The notes under the pieces are model-generated. The model searched no databases, was not told the DNA's origin, and saw nothing but the letters and a program-made list of their open reading frames with translations. Shown here piece by piece: positions 1 through 6,382 of a DNA stretch of 21,050 nucleotides; position 1 is the first letter of the stretch, and each line of letters opens with the position of its first letter. The translations under genes were made by a program, and so were the position numbers. Origin of the DNA: Methanobacteriota archaeon. GTDB lineage: Archaea > Methanobacteriota > Methanobacteria > Methanobacteriales > Methanobacteriaceae. The DNA lies in NCBI GenBank assembly GCA_023409695.1, contig JAEYQZ010000219.1, positions 1 through 21,050 on the forward strand. The letters are read 5' to 3'.

Positions 1-284
1 TACCCCAAGGCATTGAAAGTTATAACGGGAAGTTAATATTTTACAGTCTAGGAAACTGTGTCTTTGATCAGTCCAACCCAATTACAAAGGACTCCATAGT
101 TGTACAACTGCAGATTGTAAATGGGAATGTAGATGTAACTGTGATCCCTACTCATATTTCAAACAGCAGCCCTAAAATTATGGGTAACCAACATGCGGAT
201 AAATTCTTAAACAGAATAAACTCAAAATCCAACGTAAAAATGGATATAGTAAATGGAAAGGGCAAATTGACTATGAATATTTAA
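1..284 (+). CDS. CapA-like (PGA_cap) family protein, C-terminal part
   Basis: This is the 3' end of a gene that enters from the left; the frame is open from base 3 and stops with TAA at 282-284, leaving 93 codons. The segment GKLIFYSLGNCVFD near its start matches the strongly conserved C-terminal motif of CapA / poly-gamma-glutamate-synthesis-family metallophosphatase-like proteins, where it sits in the last third of the domain. The rest is a beta-rich tail (VVQLQIVNGNVDVTVIP) typical of the end of the domain. Family members take part in capsule or cell-surface polymer metabolism in bacteria; in methanogens the substrate is unknown. The usual Phe of YSLGNFVFD is Cys here. It is convergent with the next gene. 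The family call is good, the specific function is not known. Confidence 0.75.
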   Translation, partial: PQGIESYNGKLIFYSLGNCVFDQSNPITKDSIVVQLQIVNGNVDVTVIPTHISNSSPKIMGNQHADKFLNRINSKSNVKMDIVNGKGKLTMNI

Positions 285-365
285 AAATTAAAAGTAACAA
301 TGAATTTTGAGTTATTATGTTAAATATTTTAAATAATTTCGTTTATACCGTTTTTTACTATTTAA

Positions 366-386
366 GCCGCTAGCTAAGCCCGCGGC
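366..386. terminator. GC-rich hairpin between convergent genes
   Basis: GCCGC at 366-370 pairs with GCGGC at 382-386 around an 11-base loop, and the flanking TTAA/GTTA can add weak pairs. It is a conspicuous G+C island in otherwise very AT-rich DNA between two convergent genes, so a bidirectional terminator or transcript-end structure is plausible. No strong T-run follows directly, so the role is inferred. Confidence 0.3.
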
Positions 387-493
387 GTTATAAAAAATAT
401 TGAAATATTTAGATAATTATGAACTAAAATTACTTATTTTTTTAATGAGAGAGTTAAAGTAGCAATCAAAATTTAAAAAGAAGATAATTATAT

Positions 494-877
494 TTATTCT
501 TCATTATCCAGCTCTTCAAATACTTCTTTAGCAGTGTACACGGCATTTAAAGCTGTTGGAAAACCTGCATAGACTGCCATCTGGATCAGTACTTCCACAA
601 CCTCTTCACGGGTACAACCAACATTTAATGCCCCTATGATATGGCTTTTTAGTTCTGTTTGGGCATGCCCTAAGGTTGTAAGACTTGCAATTGTTACAAG
701 TTCCCTTGTTTTTAGATCCAAACCCGGACGTGTATAGACATCAGCATAAGGAAACTCAGCAACAAAACGCGCCAGATCAGGAGCAATATCCCTTAAATTA
801 TCTGCTAATTCTCCATAAGACTTTGGATGCATCATCTTAAGCATTTCTAACCCTTTTTTGTATCTATGTTCAGTCAT
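494..877 (-). CDS. Carboxymuconolactone decarboxylase (CMD) family protein
   Basis: 127 aa, the usual length of a single CMD domain. The motif ELVTIASLTTLGHAQTELKSH followed by GALNVGCTREEVVEVLIQ and YAGFPTALNAV is the classic gamma-CMD signature (E..H..aAl..G.t.eEi.E...Q...Y.G.P.A..A). The peroxidatic CxxC pair of AhpD is absent; the only Cys is in NVGCTREE, so an AhpD-like peroxidase role is unlikely. Methanogens do not degrade protocatechuate, so the true substrate is unknown; small-molecule decarboxylation or a hydrolase-like role is possible. ATG at 875-877 is preceded by GGAG (886-889, minus) at good spacing, and a TATA-like element lies at 932-943. It appears to be a single-gene transcript, convergent with the CapA-like gene. 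Confidence 0.85.
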   Translation of the reverse strand: MTEHRYKKGLEMLKMMHPKSYGELADNLRDIAPDLARFVAEFPYADVYTRPGLDLKTRELVTIASLTTLGHAQTELKSHIIGALNVGCTREEVVEVLIQMAVYAGFPTALNAVYTAKEVFEELDNEE

Positions 878-1209
878 TTTTTTGTCTCCATTTGCTTAAA
901 ATTCATTTTGTAAATAATTAATTTTGATTGAGTTATTTTATACTTTTTTATTAATTTATTGTTATTGCCATCTTATTTTCAGCAAAAATATGAGTGTTTT
1001 AATGTATATGTCGTTAAAAATTATCTTTTAATGTAAACTAATCCTAATAGAATAAAATTTACAAATTAATTTTCCCATGTTGTTTTTCAAGAACCAGGAT
1101 ATCACAGATGTAAAATAAATAGAAAATCATTTATATTACAGACAAGAACATACATGTTAATTTCTAATATATAATAAAAATTCTAATAATCAATTGCTTG
1201 TGATAATTT
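878..1209. other. AT-rich divergent intergenic region, no gene seen
   Basis: 332 bases between divergent genes. It holds the TATA-like element of the CMD gene (932-943, minus) and, at about 1164-1176, the plus-strand TAATATATAATAA, which is a plausible TATA box for the gene at 1210. No ORF with a ribosome site, hairpin of note or RNA gene was seen. Confidence 0.5.
932..943 (-). promoter_or_regulatory. TATA-box-like promoter of the CMD-family gene
   Basis: On the minus strand the sequence reads GTATAAAATAAC, preceded by an A-run that could serve as BRE. A start site about 25 bases downstream would give a leader of roughly 30 bases containing the GGAG ribosome site. By inspection only. Confidence 0.4.
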
Positions 1210-1503
1210 ATGTTAAAACATGTAGGAATTTCAGGACATAATATATTCTCATTTCTGGATGATGGGTGGCTGTTCGACTATATAGAAGAAATTAACATGA
1301 AATTAAAAGCATATAAACAAGAAGCATTTATAGATGAACTTTTCAGTAATCCTAAAGAGATTATCGTGCTGCTAAAACTTGACTATTTTAATGAACTAAC
1401 TCCAGAATATATTGAATCTGCTATCTGCGAATTTAAAGAATATTATGAAGGAGTAGTGAATACAATAATGGACCGTCATTTTTTAAATGACCAGAAAGGA
1501 TAA
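1210..1503 (+). CDS. Hypothetical protein, 97 aa
   Basis: I do not recognise this protein. It is mostly helical and acidic (EYIESAICEFKEYYEGVV, KEIIVLLKLDYF), has no signal peptide and no membrane segment, and carries one Cys. The frame has a stop codon (TAA, 1204-1206) two codons before the ATG, so this ATG is the earliest possible start; GTGAT at 1200-1204 is the likely ribosome site and TAATATATAATAA at about 1164-1176 the TATA box. Coding character is supported by the ribosome site and typical codon use; function is unknown. Its downstream neighbour is 220 bases away, so it is probably transcribed alone. Confidence 0.65.
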   Translation: MLKHVGISGHNIFSFLDDGWLFDYIEEINMKLKAYKQEAFIDELFSNPKEIIVLLKLDYFNELTPEYIESAICEFKEYYEGVVNTIMDRHFLNDQKG

Positions 1504-1519
1504 AATAATCATTATTATC

Positions 1520-1534
1520 AACTAATAATTAGTT
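1520..1534. terminator. Short inverted repeat after the 1210-1503 gene
   Basis: AACTAA and TTAGTT flank a three-base centre, 20 bases after the stop codon, followed by a T-rich stretch (ATTTTTAAC). It may be a weak terminator structure; the AT-only stem makes it low confidence. Confidence 0.25.
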
Positions 1535-1726
1535 AAAGCTATTTTTAACTTATTTATAAACTTAAAATTCTAAAGTTTAGGGATAAAATATCATACTAGC
1601 CTTATTCAGTTACATTCTTTGCACTTGATATAATTTTAAATCTACTCCGGCTAATATGTTAAATAGGATGATATTTAAAATACTTTTAAATTCCTATAAA
1701 TAAAAAATATAGATGAGGGAATGAAT

Positions 1727-1999
1727 ATGAAAATCGTTAGTATAATGGCAGTAATTCTTATAATAATAGTATTTGGTCTCCAATCTGTAAGTGCAGCGTC
1801 ATCTACACCTTCATTAAGCAATATTACAAATACAACACAAGAAGCACTTAATAACGCATCTGATACAGTTAATCAAACAGCACAGGATGTTCAAAATACT
1901 CTGGATCCAATCCAAGATATTCTAAATAGCATAAATTCAGTTTTAAATACCATAAGTTCAATAGTACAGAACATTCAACAGATATTTGGTGGATATTAG
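1727..1999 (+). CDS. Small exported helical protein with signal peptide
   Basis: About 90 aa. Residues 1-23 form a signal peptide: MK, then a hydrophobic core (IVSIMAVILIIIVFGL) and a VSA/A cleavage-like site. The mature part has no Cys, is rich in Asn, Thr, Gln and Ser, and has hydrophobic residues every three to four positions (ILNSINSVLNTISSIV), as in an amphipathic helix or coiled coil. Four Asn-X-Ser/Thr sequons (NIT, NTT, NAS, NQT) sit close together at the N-terminus of the mature part, so it may be glycosylated. The ribosome site GAGG (1715-1718) is only two bases from an upstream in-frame ATG at 1721 but eight from the ATG at 1727, so the latter is chosen. Family and function are unknown; a cell-surface role is inferred. 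Confidence 0.7.
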   Translation: MKIVSIMAVILIIIVFGLQSVSAASSTPSLSNITNTTQEALNNASDTVNQTAQDVQNTLDPIQDILNSINSVLNTISSIVQNIQQIFGGY

Positions 2000-2079
2000 C
2001 CATCCACATTTCACTTATTTTTTAATTTTAGATTCAAAAGGAATTTTTTTAAAGTTTAAATAATTCACAAAGTGATAAA

Positions 2080-2730
2080 ATGGAACCTTATGTAATATTA
2101 AATGCTGCAATGACGTTAGACGGTAAAATTGCCACCAGAACTGGAAGCTCTGAGATTTCAGGCAAAGAAGATTTAATAAGAGTCCATAAACTCAGGAAAG
2201 AAATGGATGCCATAATGGTTGGAATAAACACCCTTCTTGCAGATGATCCACGACTAACAGTGCATAAAATTGAATCTAAGCCGGAAGATAATCCTGTAAG
2301 AATCGTTGTTGACAGTAAAGCTCGTACTCCACTAAATTTTCGCATTTTAAACAAAGATGCCCCCACAATAATTGCAACAACAGAAAATGCAGATCCTAAG
2401 AAGATAGAAGCTTTAGAAAAAAAAGCAACTGTTTTAAGATGCGGTAAAGATAGAGTTGATCTTAAATCTTTAATGAAAGAACTTTCAAAAACAGGAATAA
2501 AGACACTGATGCTTGAAGGAGGATCGACATTAAATTATTCAATGCTTGAAAATGGATTAGTTGATGAAGTCAGGGTATGTGTAGCTCCAATGATTGCTGG
2601 TGGATCAAGAGCCAAAACTCTTGTCGATGGTGAAGGTATCGATAAAATGAGCGATGCAGTTAAATTAAAACTTAAAAAAAGTTATGGTTTAGGTGAAGAT
2701 CTGATACTGGAGTACGATGTAACTGGATAA
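2080..2730 (+). CDS. 2,5-diamino-6-(ribosylamino)-4(3H)-pyrimidinone 5'-phosphate reductase
   Basis: 216 aa, the length of archaeal RIB7/ArfC-type reductases (RibD C-terminal domain without the deaminase). The N-terminus PYVILNAAMTLDGKIATRTG, then HKLRKEMDAIMVGINTLLADDPRLTV, and the C-terminal LMLEGGSTLNYSML and DEVRVCVAPMIAGG are family hallmarks; the first forms the substrate pocket and the LEGG loop binds NADPH. The enzyme reduces the ribosylamino side chain to ribitylamino, an early archaeal step shared by riboflavin and F420 (deazaflavin) synthesis, in the cytosol. GTGAT at 2072-2076 precedes the ATG. It is transcribed alone, with no other riboflavin gene in the window. The archaeal enzyme acts before deamination, unlike bacterial RibD. 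Confidence 0.9.
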   Translation: MEPYVILNAAMTLDGKIATRTGSSEISGKEDLIRVHKLRKEMDAIMVGINTLLADDPRLTVHKIESKPEDNPVRIVVDSKARTPLNFRILNKDAPTIIATTENADPKKIEALEKKATVLRCGKDRVDLKSLMKELSKTGIKTLMLEGGSTLNYSMLENGLVDEVRVCVAPMIAGGSRAKTLVDGEGIDKMSDAVKLKLKKSYGLGEDLILEYDVTG

Positions 2731-2772
2731 CATCTCTGCAATCTAAACGCACTGCTGTAAAAATGTGTTGGT

Positions 2773-2931
2773 TTAATATTTTTTGAATAAGAGCAGGTAA
2801 ATTCCTAATATCAGCAATATAGCAGCTATTATTCCAATTAAATAATCAAAGAAACTTGGAACTGCAACTCTTACTACTATTATTAAAACAGCAATTATAA
2901 TATATACAATACCTGTAAGTTTGTCGTTTAT
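2773..2931 (-). CDS. Small two-span membrane protein, apparent ATA start
   Basis: A 52-codon ORF on the minus strand. It encodes two hydrophobic helices, roughly residues 6-28 (GIVYIIIAVLIIVV) and 31-49 (LIGIIAAILLILGIYLLL), separated by VPSFFDY, and ends in FKKY, so it would be a small membrane hairpin protein. The frame is open back to a stop at 2995-2997, yet contains no ATG, GTG or TTG. A very good ribosome site, GGGAGGTG (2943-2936, minus), lies seven bases (from GGAGG) before ATA at 2931-2929, exactly where ATG would be expected. Either ATA (or the neighbouring ATT) is used, or the start has been lost by mutation or a base-call error. Convergent with the reductase gene. Function unknown. 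Confidence 0.55.
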   Translation of the reverse strand: MNDKLTGIVYIIIAVLIIVVRVAVPSFFDYLIGIIAAILLILGIYLLLFKKY

Positions 2932-3197
2932 AATTACACCTCCCTTTCCTTTTATAGTTATATTAACAATATAATTATTAAATTTTTGTAAATGTTAAAG
3001 CAGCGGATGACTAAAGAGATGAAAAAGGATTTATTATGTAATGCTAAACTACTAATCTTTAAATACTCCTATTTTCATTAAAAATAGATAGTAAGACTGA
3101 TATTTTAAATAATTAGGTATTAGATAGTAGGCGTTTTTTTTACCGATTTAAACATGAAACTAAAAAAATAAAATTAATCCATATACTCTGAGTAATT

Positions 3198-3217
3198 CCA
3201 AGTTGATTTTAACTTGG
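3198..3217. other. Perfect 7-bp hairpin upstream of the Cys-tail gene
   Basis: CCAAGTT (3198-3204) and AACTTGG (3211-3217) flank GATTTT. The repeat lies 64 bases before the TATA-like element of the 3348 gene; it could be an operator or the end of an unrecognised transcript. No T-run follows, which argues against a classical terminator. Confidence 0.35.
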
Positions 3218-3280
3218 GGTTTAAATACCTTTGAACATGACGGGATATCGTATTTAAAGTTAAAAAATAAAATTTAGAAA

Positions 3281-3290
3281 AGTATATAAC
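3281..3290 (+). promoter_or_regulatory. TATA-box-like promoter of the 3348 gene
   Basis: AGTATATAAC preceded by GAAA (BRE-like). A start about 25 bases downstream would leave a leader of roughly 35-40 bases with AGGAG at 3334-3338. Confidence 0.45.
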
Positions 3291-3347
3291 CCCTAAAAGT
3301 GATATTATCACATAATAAAACATTTTAAGAAATAGGAGACGATTTTA

Positions 3348-3638
3348 ATGGAAGTTGAAAATGTATTTGATATAACCAGTTTAGATCAATTAGTAGTGTT
3401 AGAAATAAATGAAAGAGTACACGACGTTTTATATAAAGCCAGCAATGACATTGATATTACAGAAATAGATATTGAAACTTTAAAAGTAGACAGTTTAACT
3501 TTAGGATTAATTGAAGATAAGGACCCATTTAAAGTAATAGCCTCTAATCTTATAGCTAAAATTAACTACATATTAGACAATATCGAAATGGAAGAATATG
3601 AAGATTGCGGTTGCGGCTGTGAAGACGAAGAAGAATAA
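3348..3638 (+). CDS. Acidic hypothetical protein with Cys-rich tail
   Basis: 96 aa, strongly acidic, with no signal peptide or membrane segment. Residues 1-80 look like a small alpha/beta domain (LVVLEINERVHDVLYKA, VDSLTLGLIEDKDPFKVIA, NLIAKINYILDNIE). The end carries DCGCGCEDEEE, three Cys alternating with Gly or Asp in an acidic context, which could bind a metal or an iron-sulfur species; this is inference. AGGAG (3334-3338) is nine bases from the ATG, and a good TATA-like element lies upstream, so expression is likely. I do not recognise the family. The phosphodiesterase gene starts 61 bases downstream and may be cotranscribed. Confidence 0.7.
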   Translation: MEVENVFDITSLDQLVVLEINERVHDVLYKASNDIDITEIDIETLKVDSLTLGLIEDKDPFKVIASNLIAKINYILDNIEMEEYEDCGCGCEDEEE

Positions 3639-3699
3639 TTAATTCTTTTTCTAAATTTCATTTAATGATTTAAGTTAATTATTAATCAGGCGTGTTAAA

Positions 3700-4374
3700 A
3701 TGCAAGTTATAGCTCACAGAGGTGCATCCTTCTTTGAACCAGAAAATACTATAAGGGCTATTGAAAAGGCTATAAAAATGGATGCAGATTTCGTTGAAGT
3801 TGATGTGCGGATGAGTAAAGATAATGAGCTTGTTATAATGCACGATGCAGATATCAACCGGACTACGAATGGAAATGGGCTTGTAAAGGATTACAGTCTT
3901 CAGGAGCTTAAAAAGTTTGACGCGGGAAATAGAGAGACAATTCCAACACTAGATGAAATAATATCATGTGTAAAAGATAGAATTGGGCTTGTAATTGAGA
4001 TTAAAGAGCCTGGGACTGAAGTTAAAATCCTTGAAAAGATAAATGAAAATAATTTAGAAAATGTAATATTAACCTCTTTTTACCATAAAAGCATTAAAAA
4101 TGCAGGAAAAATGGACCATTCTGTAGATGCAGGAATTATATTTACCGGTCAGCCTGTAGACGTGAATCAGATGGCGTCAAATGCCGGTGCTAACATTATT
4201 TTTCCAGGTTATAAATATTTAGATGATGACTTGATAAAACAGGCGCATAGAAATGAGATATCGGTTTATCCATGGACTATTGACAATCCCAAGATATTTG
4301 AAAAATTCGTTGAAATGGGTGTTGACGGTATAGTGACTAATAAACTGATAGAAAAAAAAGTAAGTAAAAAATAG
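3700..4374 (+). CDS. Glycerophosphodiester phosphodiesterase family protein
   Basis: 224 aa, full length for a cytosolic GDPD TIM barrel; no signal peptide. The start MQVIAHRGASFFEPENT has the HRG catalytic motif (His6, Arg7) and the conserved E-x-N; EVDV (Glu33, Asp35) are the metal ligands, and VIMHDADINRTTNGNG carries the second catalytic His48. LVIEIKEP in the middle supplies another metal ligand, and VYPWTIDNP plus GVDGIVTNK near the C-terminus are the expected end motifs. It should hydrolyse glycerophosphodiesters to glycerol phosphate and an alcohol; in an archaeon the natural substrate may be lipid headgroup debris based on glycerol-1-phosphate. The ribosome site is AGGCGTG (3689-3695). 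Convergent with the PHP gene. Confidence 0.9.
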   Translation: MQVIAHRGASFFEPENTIRAIEKAIKMDADFVEVDVRMSKDNELVIMHDADINRTTNGNGLVKDYSLQELKKFDAGNRETIPTLDEIISCVKDRIGLVIEIKEPGTEVKILEKINENNLENVILTSFYHKSIKNAGKMDHSVDAGIIFTGQPVDVNQMASNAGANIIFPGYKYLDDDLIKQAHRNEISVYPWTIDNPKIFEKFVEMGVDGIVTNKLIEKKVSKK

Positions 4375-4429
4375 GTCTTTTATTTTAATTAACGGAATAT
4401 ACATTAAGTAAGTAAGTTTTAGTGTTTAT

Positions 4430-5113
4430 TCACTCAACTATACCCTTATTCCTTAAAATTTCCAGAGGATTATCCCTCAGTGCTAATATAATCTCTTTTT
4501 CAGGTAATCCTGCACCCTTTGCTATATTATAAGCAGTTTCATAAGATATAATGTCTTCAGGTGCGTGGGTATCTGTATCTACGACCAGATTTGCACCAAC
4601 TTCCATGGCCACTTTAGCTACGTGCCCATTTGAAAGGGAATGCCCTCTCCTTGCGCTTATTTCAAGTGCAATATTGTTTTCTTTTGCTATTTGAGCCTCT
4701 TCATGAGTTATTAATCCCGGGTGCGCCAGTATATCCACATCAGGACAATTTACTGCAGCCCAGTTGGTTCCTTCAACTACAGGCTCCATTAGGGTTTCTC
4801 CATGGACTACTATTATTTCTGCCCCTAATTTTTTTGCCTTGTTTGCAAGTTTACCAATGATTTCTGCCGGAGCATGGGTTATTTCAGCCCCAGGAATAAC
4901 TTCTATATCCCAGTTTTCTCTTATATCCAATATTACATCTCTTATTCGTCTAACACAGTCAATATTAGATGCATCAACGTGATCAGTTATTGCAATTGCT
5001 TCATGGTTTAATACATGAGCTCTTCTTGCCATTTCAGACGGTAAAAGTTCCCCATCACTGAATATACTGTGCATGTGAAGGTCTATTCTTTTATTTATAT
5101 GATTCCCTCCCAA
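4430..5113 (-). CDS. PHP-domain phosphoesterase (histidinol-phosphatase-like)
   Basis: About 222-227 aa, one complete PHP domain. Metal ligands in order (counting from the TTG at 5113): DLHMHSIFSDG (His13, His15, Asp20), ITDHVD (Asp44, His45), Glu77 in PGAEITH, His104 in VVHGETL, His131 in ILAHPG, and DTDTHAP (Asp181, His183). This is the trinuclear phosphoesterase site; the substrate is unknown, and it need not be a histidinol phosphate phosphatase. The start is unclear. The only in-frame canonical start is TTG at 5113, but the ribosome site GGGAGGG (5111-5105, minus) comes after it, and the next in-frame ATG is inside the HMH motif. ATA at 5098-5096, seven bases after the GGGAGG, fits both the spacing and the N-terminus (INKRIDLHMHS). 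Confidence 0.88.
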   Translation of the reverse strand: MGGNHINKRIDLHMHSIFSDGELLPSEMARRAHVLNHEAIAITDHVDASNIDCVRRIRDVILDIRENWDIEVIPGAEITHAPAEIIGKLANKAKKLGAEIIVVHGETLMEPVVEGTNWAAVNCPDVDILAHPGLITHEEAQIAKENNIALEISARRGHSLSNGHVAKVAMEVGANLVVDTDTHAPEDIISYETAYNIAKGAGLPEKEIILALRDNPLEILRNKGIVE

Positions 5114-5193
5114 CTGATATTTAAATTTGAATTATAATTGTTTTTAGAATAATTAATATTGAAATTTTCCTTATCTTTTTATTGTCAAACAGC

Positions 5194-5398
5194 CTATTAA
5201 AATATAGTGATAAAATGAAATCTTAGATTTCACTGATTTCATTACTAAAAATTGGTGATTGCTAACTATAACCAGGTTTTCTATATTAAACAAGGTGATA
5301 AAATGAAAATTTAGATTTCACTGGTTTCATTACTGAAAGATTAATGATTGTTAACTATAACCAATCTTTCTTATATTAAATTAAGGTGTTAAAATGAA
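5194..5398 (+). repeat. Tandem leader repeat (2.3 copies) before pantoate kinase
   Basis: Copy 1 is about 5194-5280, copy 2 is 5281-5370, and a partial third copy (5371-5398) runs into the pantoate kinase start. The period is 88-91 bases. Each copy contains a TATTAAA-like box, a ribosome site and an ATG (5215, 5303, 5394). In copies 1 and 2 the ATG opens only a three-codon ORF (Met-Lys-Ser-stop, Met-Lys-Ile-stop). The rest of the unit forms a hairpin (5247-5280; 5335-5370) around a nearly identical 18-base core starting GATTG. A leader with repeated mini-ORFs suggests translational control, but simple duplication of the gene's initiation region is also possible. Confidence 0.75.
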
Positions 5399-6266
5399 TT
5401 GTTCAATATTTGTTCCATCTCACATTACAGGCTTTTTTGAGATATTAGATAATGATAATCCCCTTAAAAAAGGGTCCCGGGGTGCAGGAGTTGTTATGGA
5501 CAAAGGAGTTATAACAAAAACAAAAATAAGTGATGGAAATGGAGTACAAATAAAAATAAATGGAAAAACTGACGTTCGAAATGCTACAATAACTGAAAAA
5601 ACCATAGAGATCATTAAAAGAGATTATGATTTAGATAACAAAAAAATAATAATCGCCCACGATGTAGATGTTCCTATTGGCGCAGGATTTGGGACTTCGG
5701 CATCATTTGCTCTTGGAGCATCTTTAGGAATTACAAAGATCCTTGATCTACCATTAACATTTAATAAAGCCGCGCAAATTGCCCATCTTGCAGAGGTGGA
5801 AATGAAAAGCGGTTTAGGCGATGTTATAGGGGCAATAACAGGAGGGCTTGTTTTAAGGCTCAAAGAGGGTGCACCCGGGATTGGAGTAACAGATAAATTA
5901 CTTTTAAATCAGTCTGAAGATCTTTATGTTATTTCAAAATGTTTTGGGGAAATAAATACCGGAGATATCATTGAAGATCCAGTCCATAAAGAAAGGATAA
6001 ACTCAACAGGGCGAGACCTGCTATTTAAACTTATGAATGATCCAAGACCGGAAAATTTAATGAAATTATCAAGGAAATTCGCTGAAAAAACAATGCTCAT
6101 GAGCAGTGAAGTTTGCGAAGCCGTAGATATACTTGAAGAAGAAACAATAGGCGCATCCATGGCCATGTTAGGAAATACCGCTTTTGCAATTTCTAAAAGT
6201 CCAGACACAAGTATTGAAAATGCAGTAGTTGCGAAACTTAATTGTAATGGATTAAAATTTCTATAA
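5394..6266 (+). CDS. Pantoate kinase (archaeal, GHMP kinase family)
   Basis: 290 aa, the typical length. The start MNCSIFVPSHITGFFEI and KKGSRGAGVV are characteristic of archaeal pantoate kinase. The GHMP ATP-binding loop is DVPIGAGFGTSASFALGAS (residues 92-110), and LAEVEMKSGLGDVIGAITGG follows as the second GHMP motif. It phosphorylates pantoate to 4-phosphopantoate, which a separate synthetase joins to beta-alanine; this is the archaeal route to coenzyme A, replacing bacterial PanC/PanK. No synthetase gene is in the window. ATG at 5394 has AGGTG at 5384-5388. The upstream tandem repeats reproduce this initiation region twice, which hints at regulation in the leader. Confidence 0.88.
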   Translation: MNCSIFVPSHITGFFEILDNDNPLKKGSRGAGVVMDKGVITKTKISDGNGVQIKINGKTDVRNATITEKTIEIIKRDYDLDNKKIIIAHDVDVPIGAGFGTSASFALGASLGITKILDLPLTFNKAAQIAHLAEVEMKSGLGDVIGAITGGLVLRLKEGAPGIGVTDKLLLNQSEDLYVISKCFGEINTGDIIEDPVHKERINSTGRDLLFKLMNDPRPENLMKLSRKFAEKTMLMSSEVCEAVDILEEETIGASMAMLGNTAFAISKSPDTSIENAVVAKLNCNGLKFL

Positions 6267-6281
6267 ATTCTTATAGGGCCT

Positions 6282-6365
6282 TTAAATCAGCTTTCTAAAT
6301 ACAATAATCAAAATAAGCACTATAATCAGTATTCTGAAGATGACATAAATCATGAACCAGTCCAT
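6282..6365 (-). CDS. 27-aa single-span membrane peptide
   Basis: ATG at 6365-6363 follows GGTGTTAAA directly, the same initiation sequence as pantoate kinase (GGTGTTAAAATG). The product is MDWFMIYVIFRILIIVLILI followed by IVFRKLI: one hydrophobic helix with a Lys/Arg C-terminal end. It starts 17 bases after the stop of the phosphatase-superfamily gene and is probably cotranscribed with it and the upstream regulator. The tight spacing, ribosome site and hydrophobicity support a real gene despite the size. It might anchor or modulate a membrane partner; function unknown. Confidence 0.55.
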   Translation of the reverse strand: MDWFMIYVIFRILIIVLILIIVFRKLI

Positions 6366-6382
6366 TTTAACACCATAACTTC

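Larger units (their letters stand above)
2932..3347. other. Intergenic region with hairpin and promoter
   Basis: About 415 bases without a convincing gene. It contains the ribosome site and probable promoter of the minus-strand membrane ORF (TTTAATAATTATAT-like, about 2968-2983), a T-run at 3133-3140, the hairpin at 3198-3217 and the TATA-like element at 3281-3290. A 24-codon plus-strand ORF from 3007 lacks a ribosome site and was not called. Confidence 0.45.

Noticed and set aside
494..877. AhpD-like alkylhydroperoxidase call for the CMD-family gene
   Set aside because: The CxxC redox pair is missing; only one Cys is present.
2088..2366. Antisense ORF opposite the reductase gene
   Set aside because: It is a shadow of a well-recognised gene, without ribosome site; the same holds for antisense ORFs opposite PHP, pantoate kinase, usp, DHH, hemD, purQ, purS, glmS and the flavoprotein.
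3007..3081. 24-codon plus-strand ORF
   Set aside because: No ribosome site and no recognisable protein character.
3133..3140. T-run as a terminator
   Set aside because: No upstream gene on the plus strand ends near it and no stem precedes it.
4219..4404. 61-codon minus-strand ORF overlapping the phosphodiesterase end
   Set aside because: It overlaps a real coding region and its composition is that of antisense AT-rich DNA.
5194..5398. CRISPR-like array
   Set aside because: Only two full units, with no spacer pattern; each unit reproduces a translation start region.
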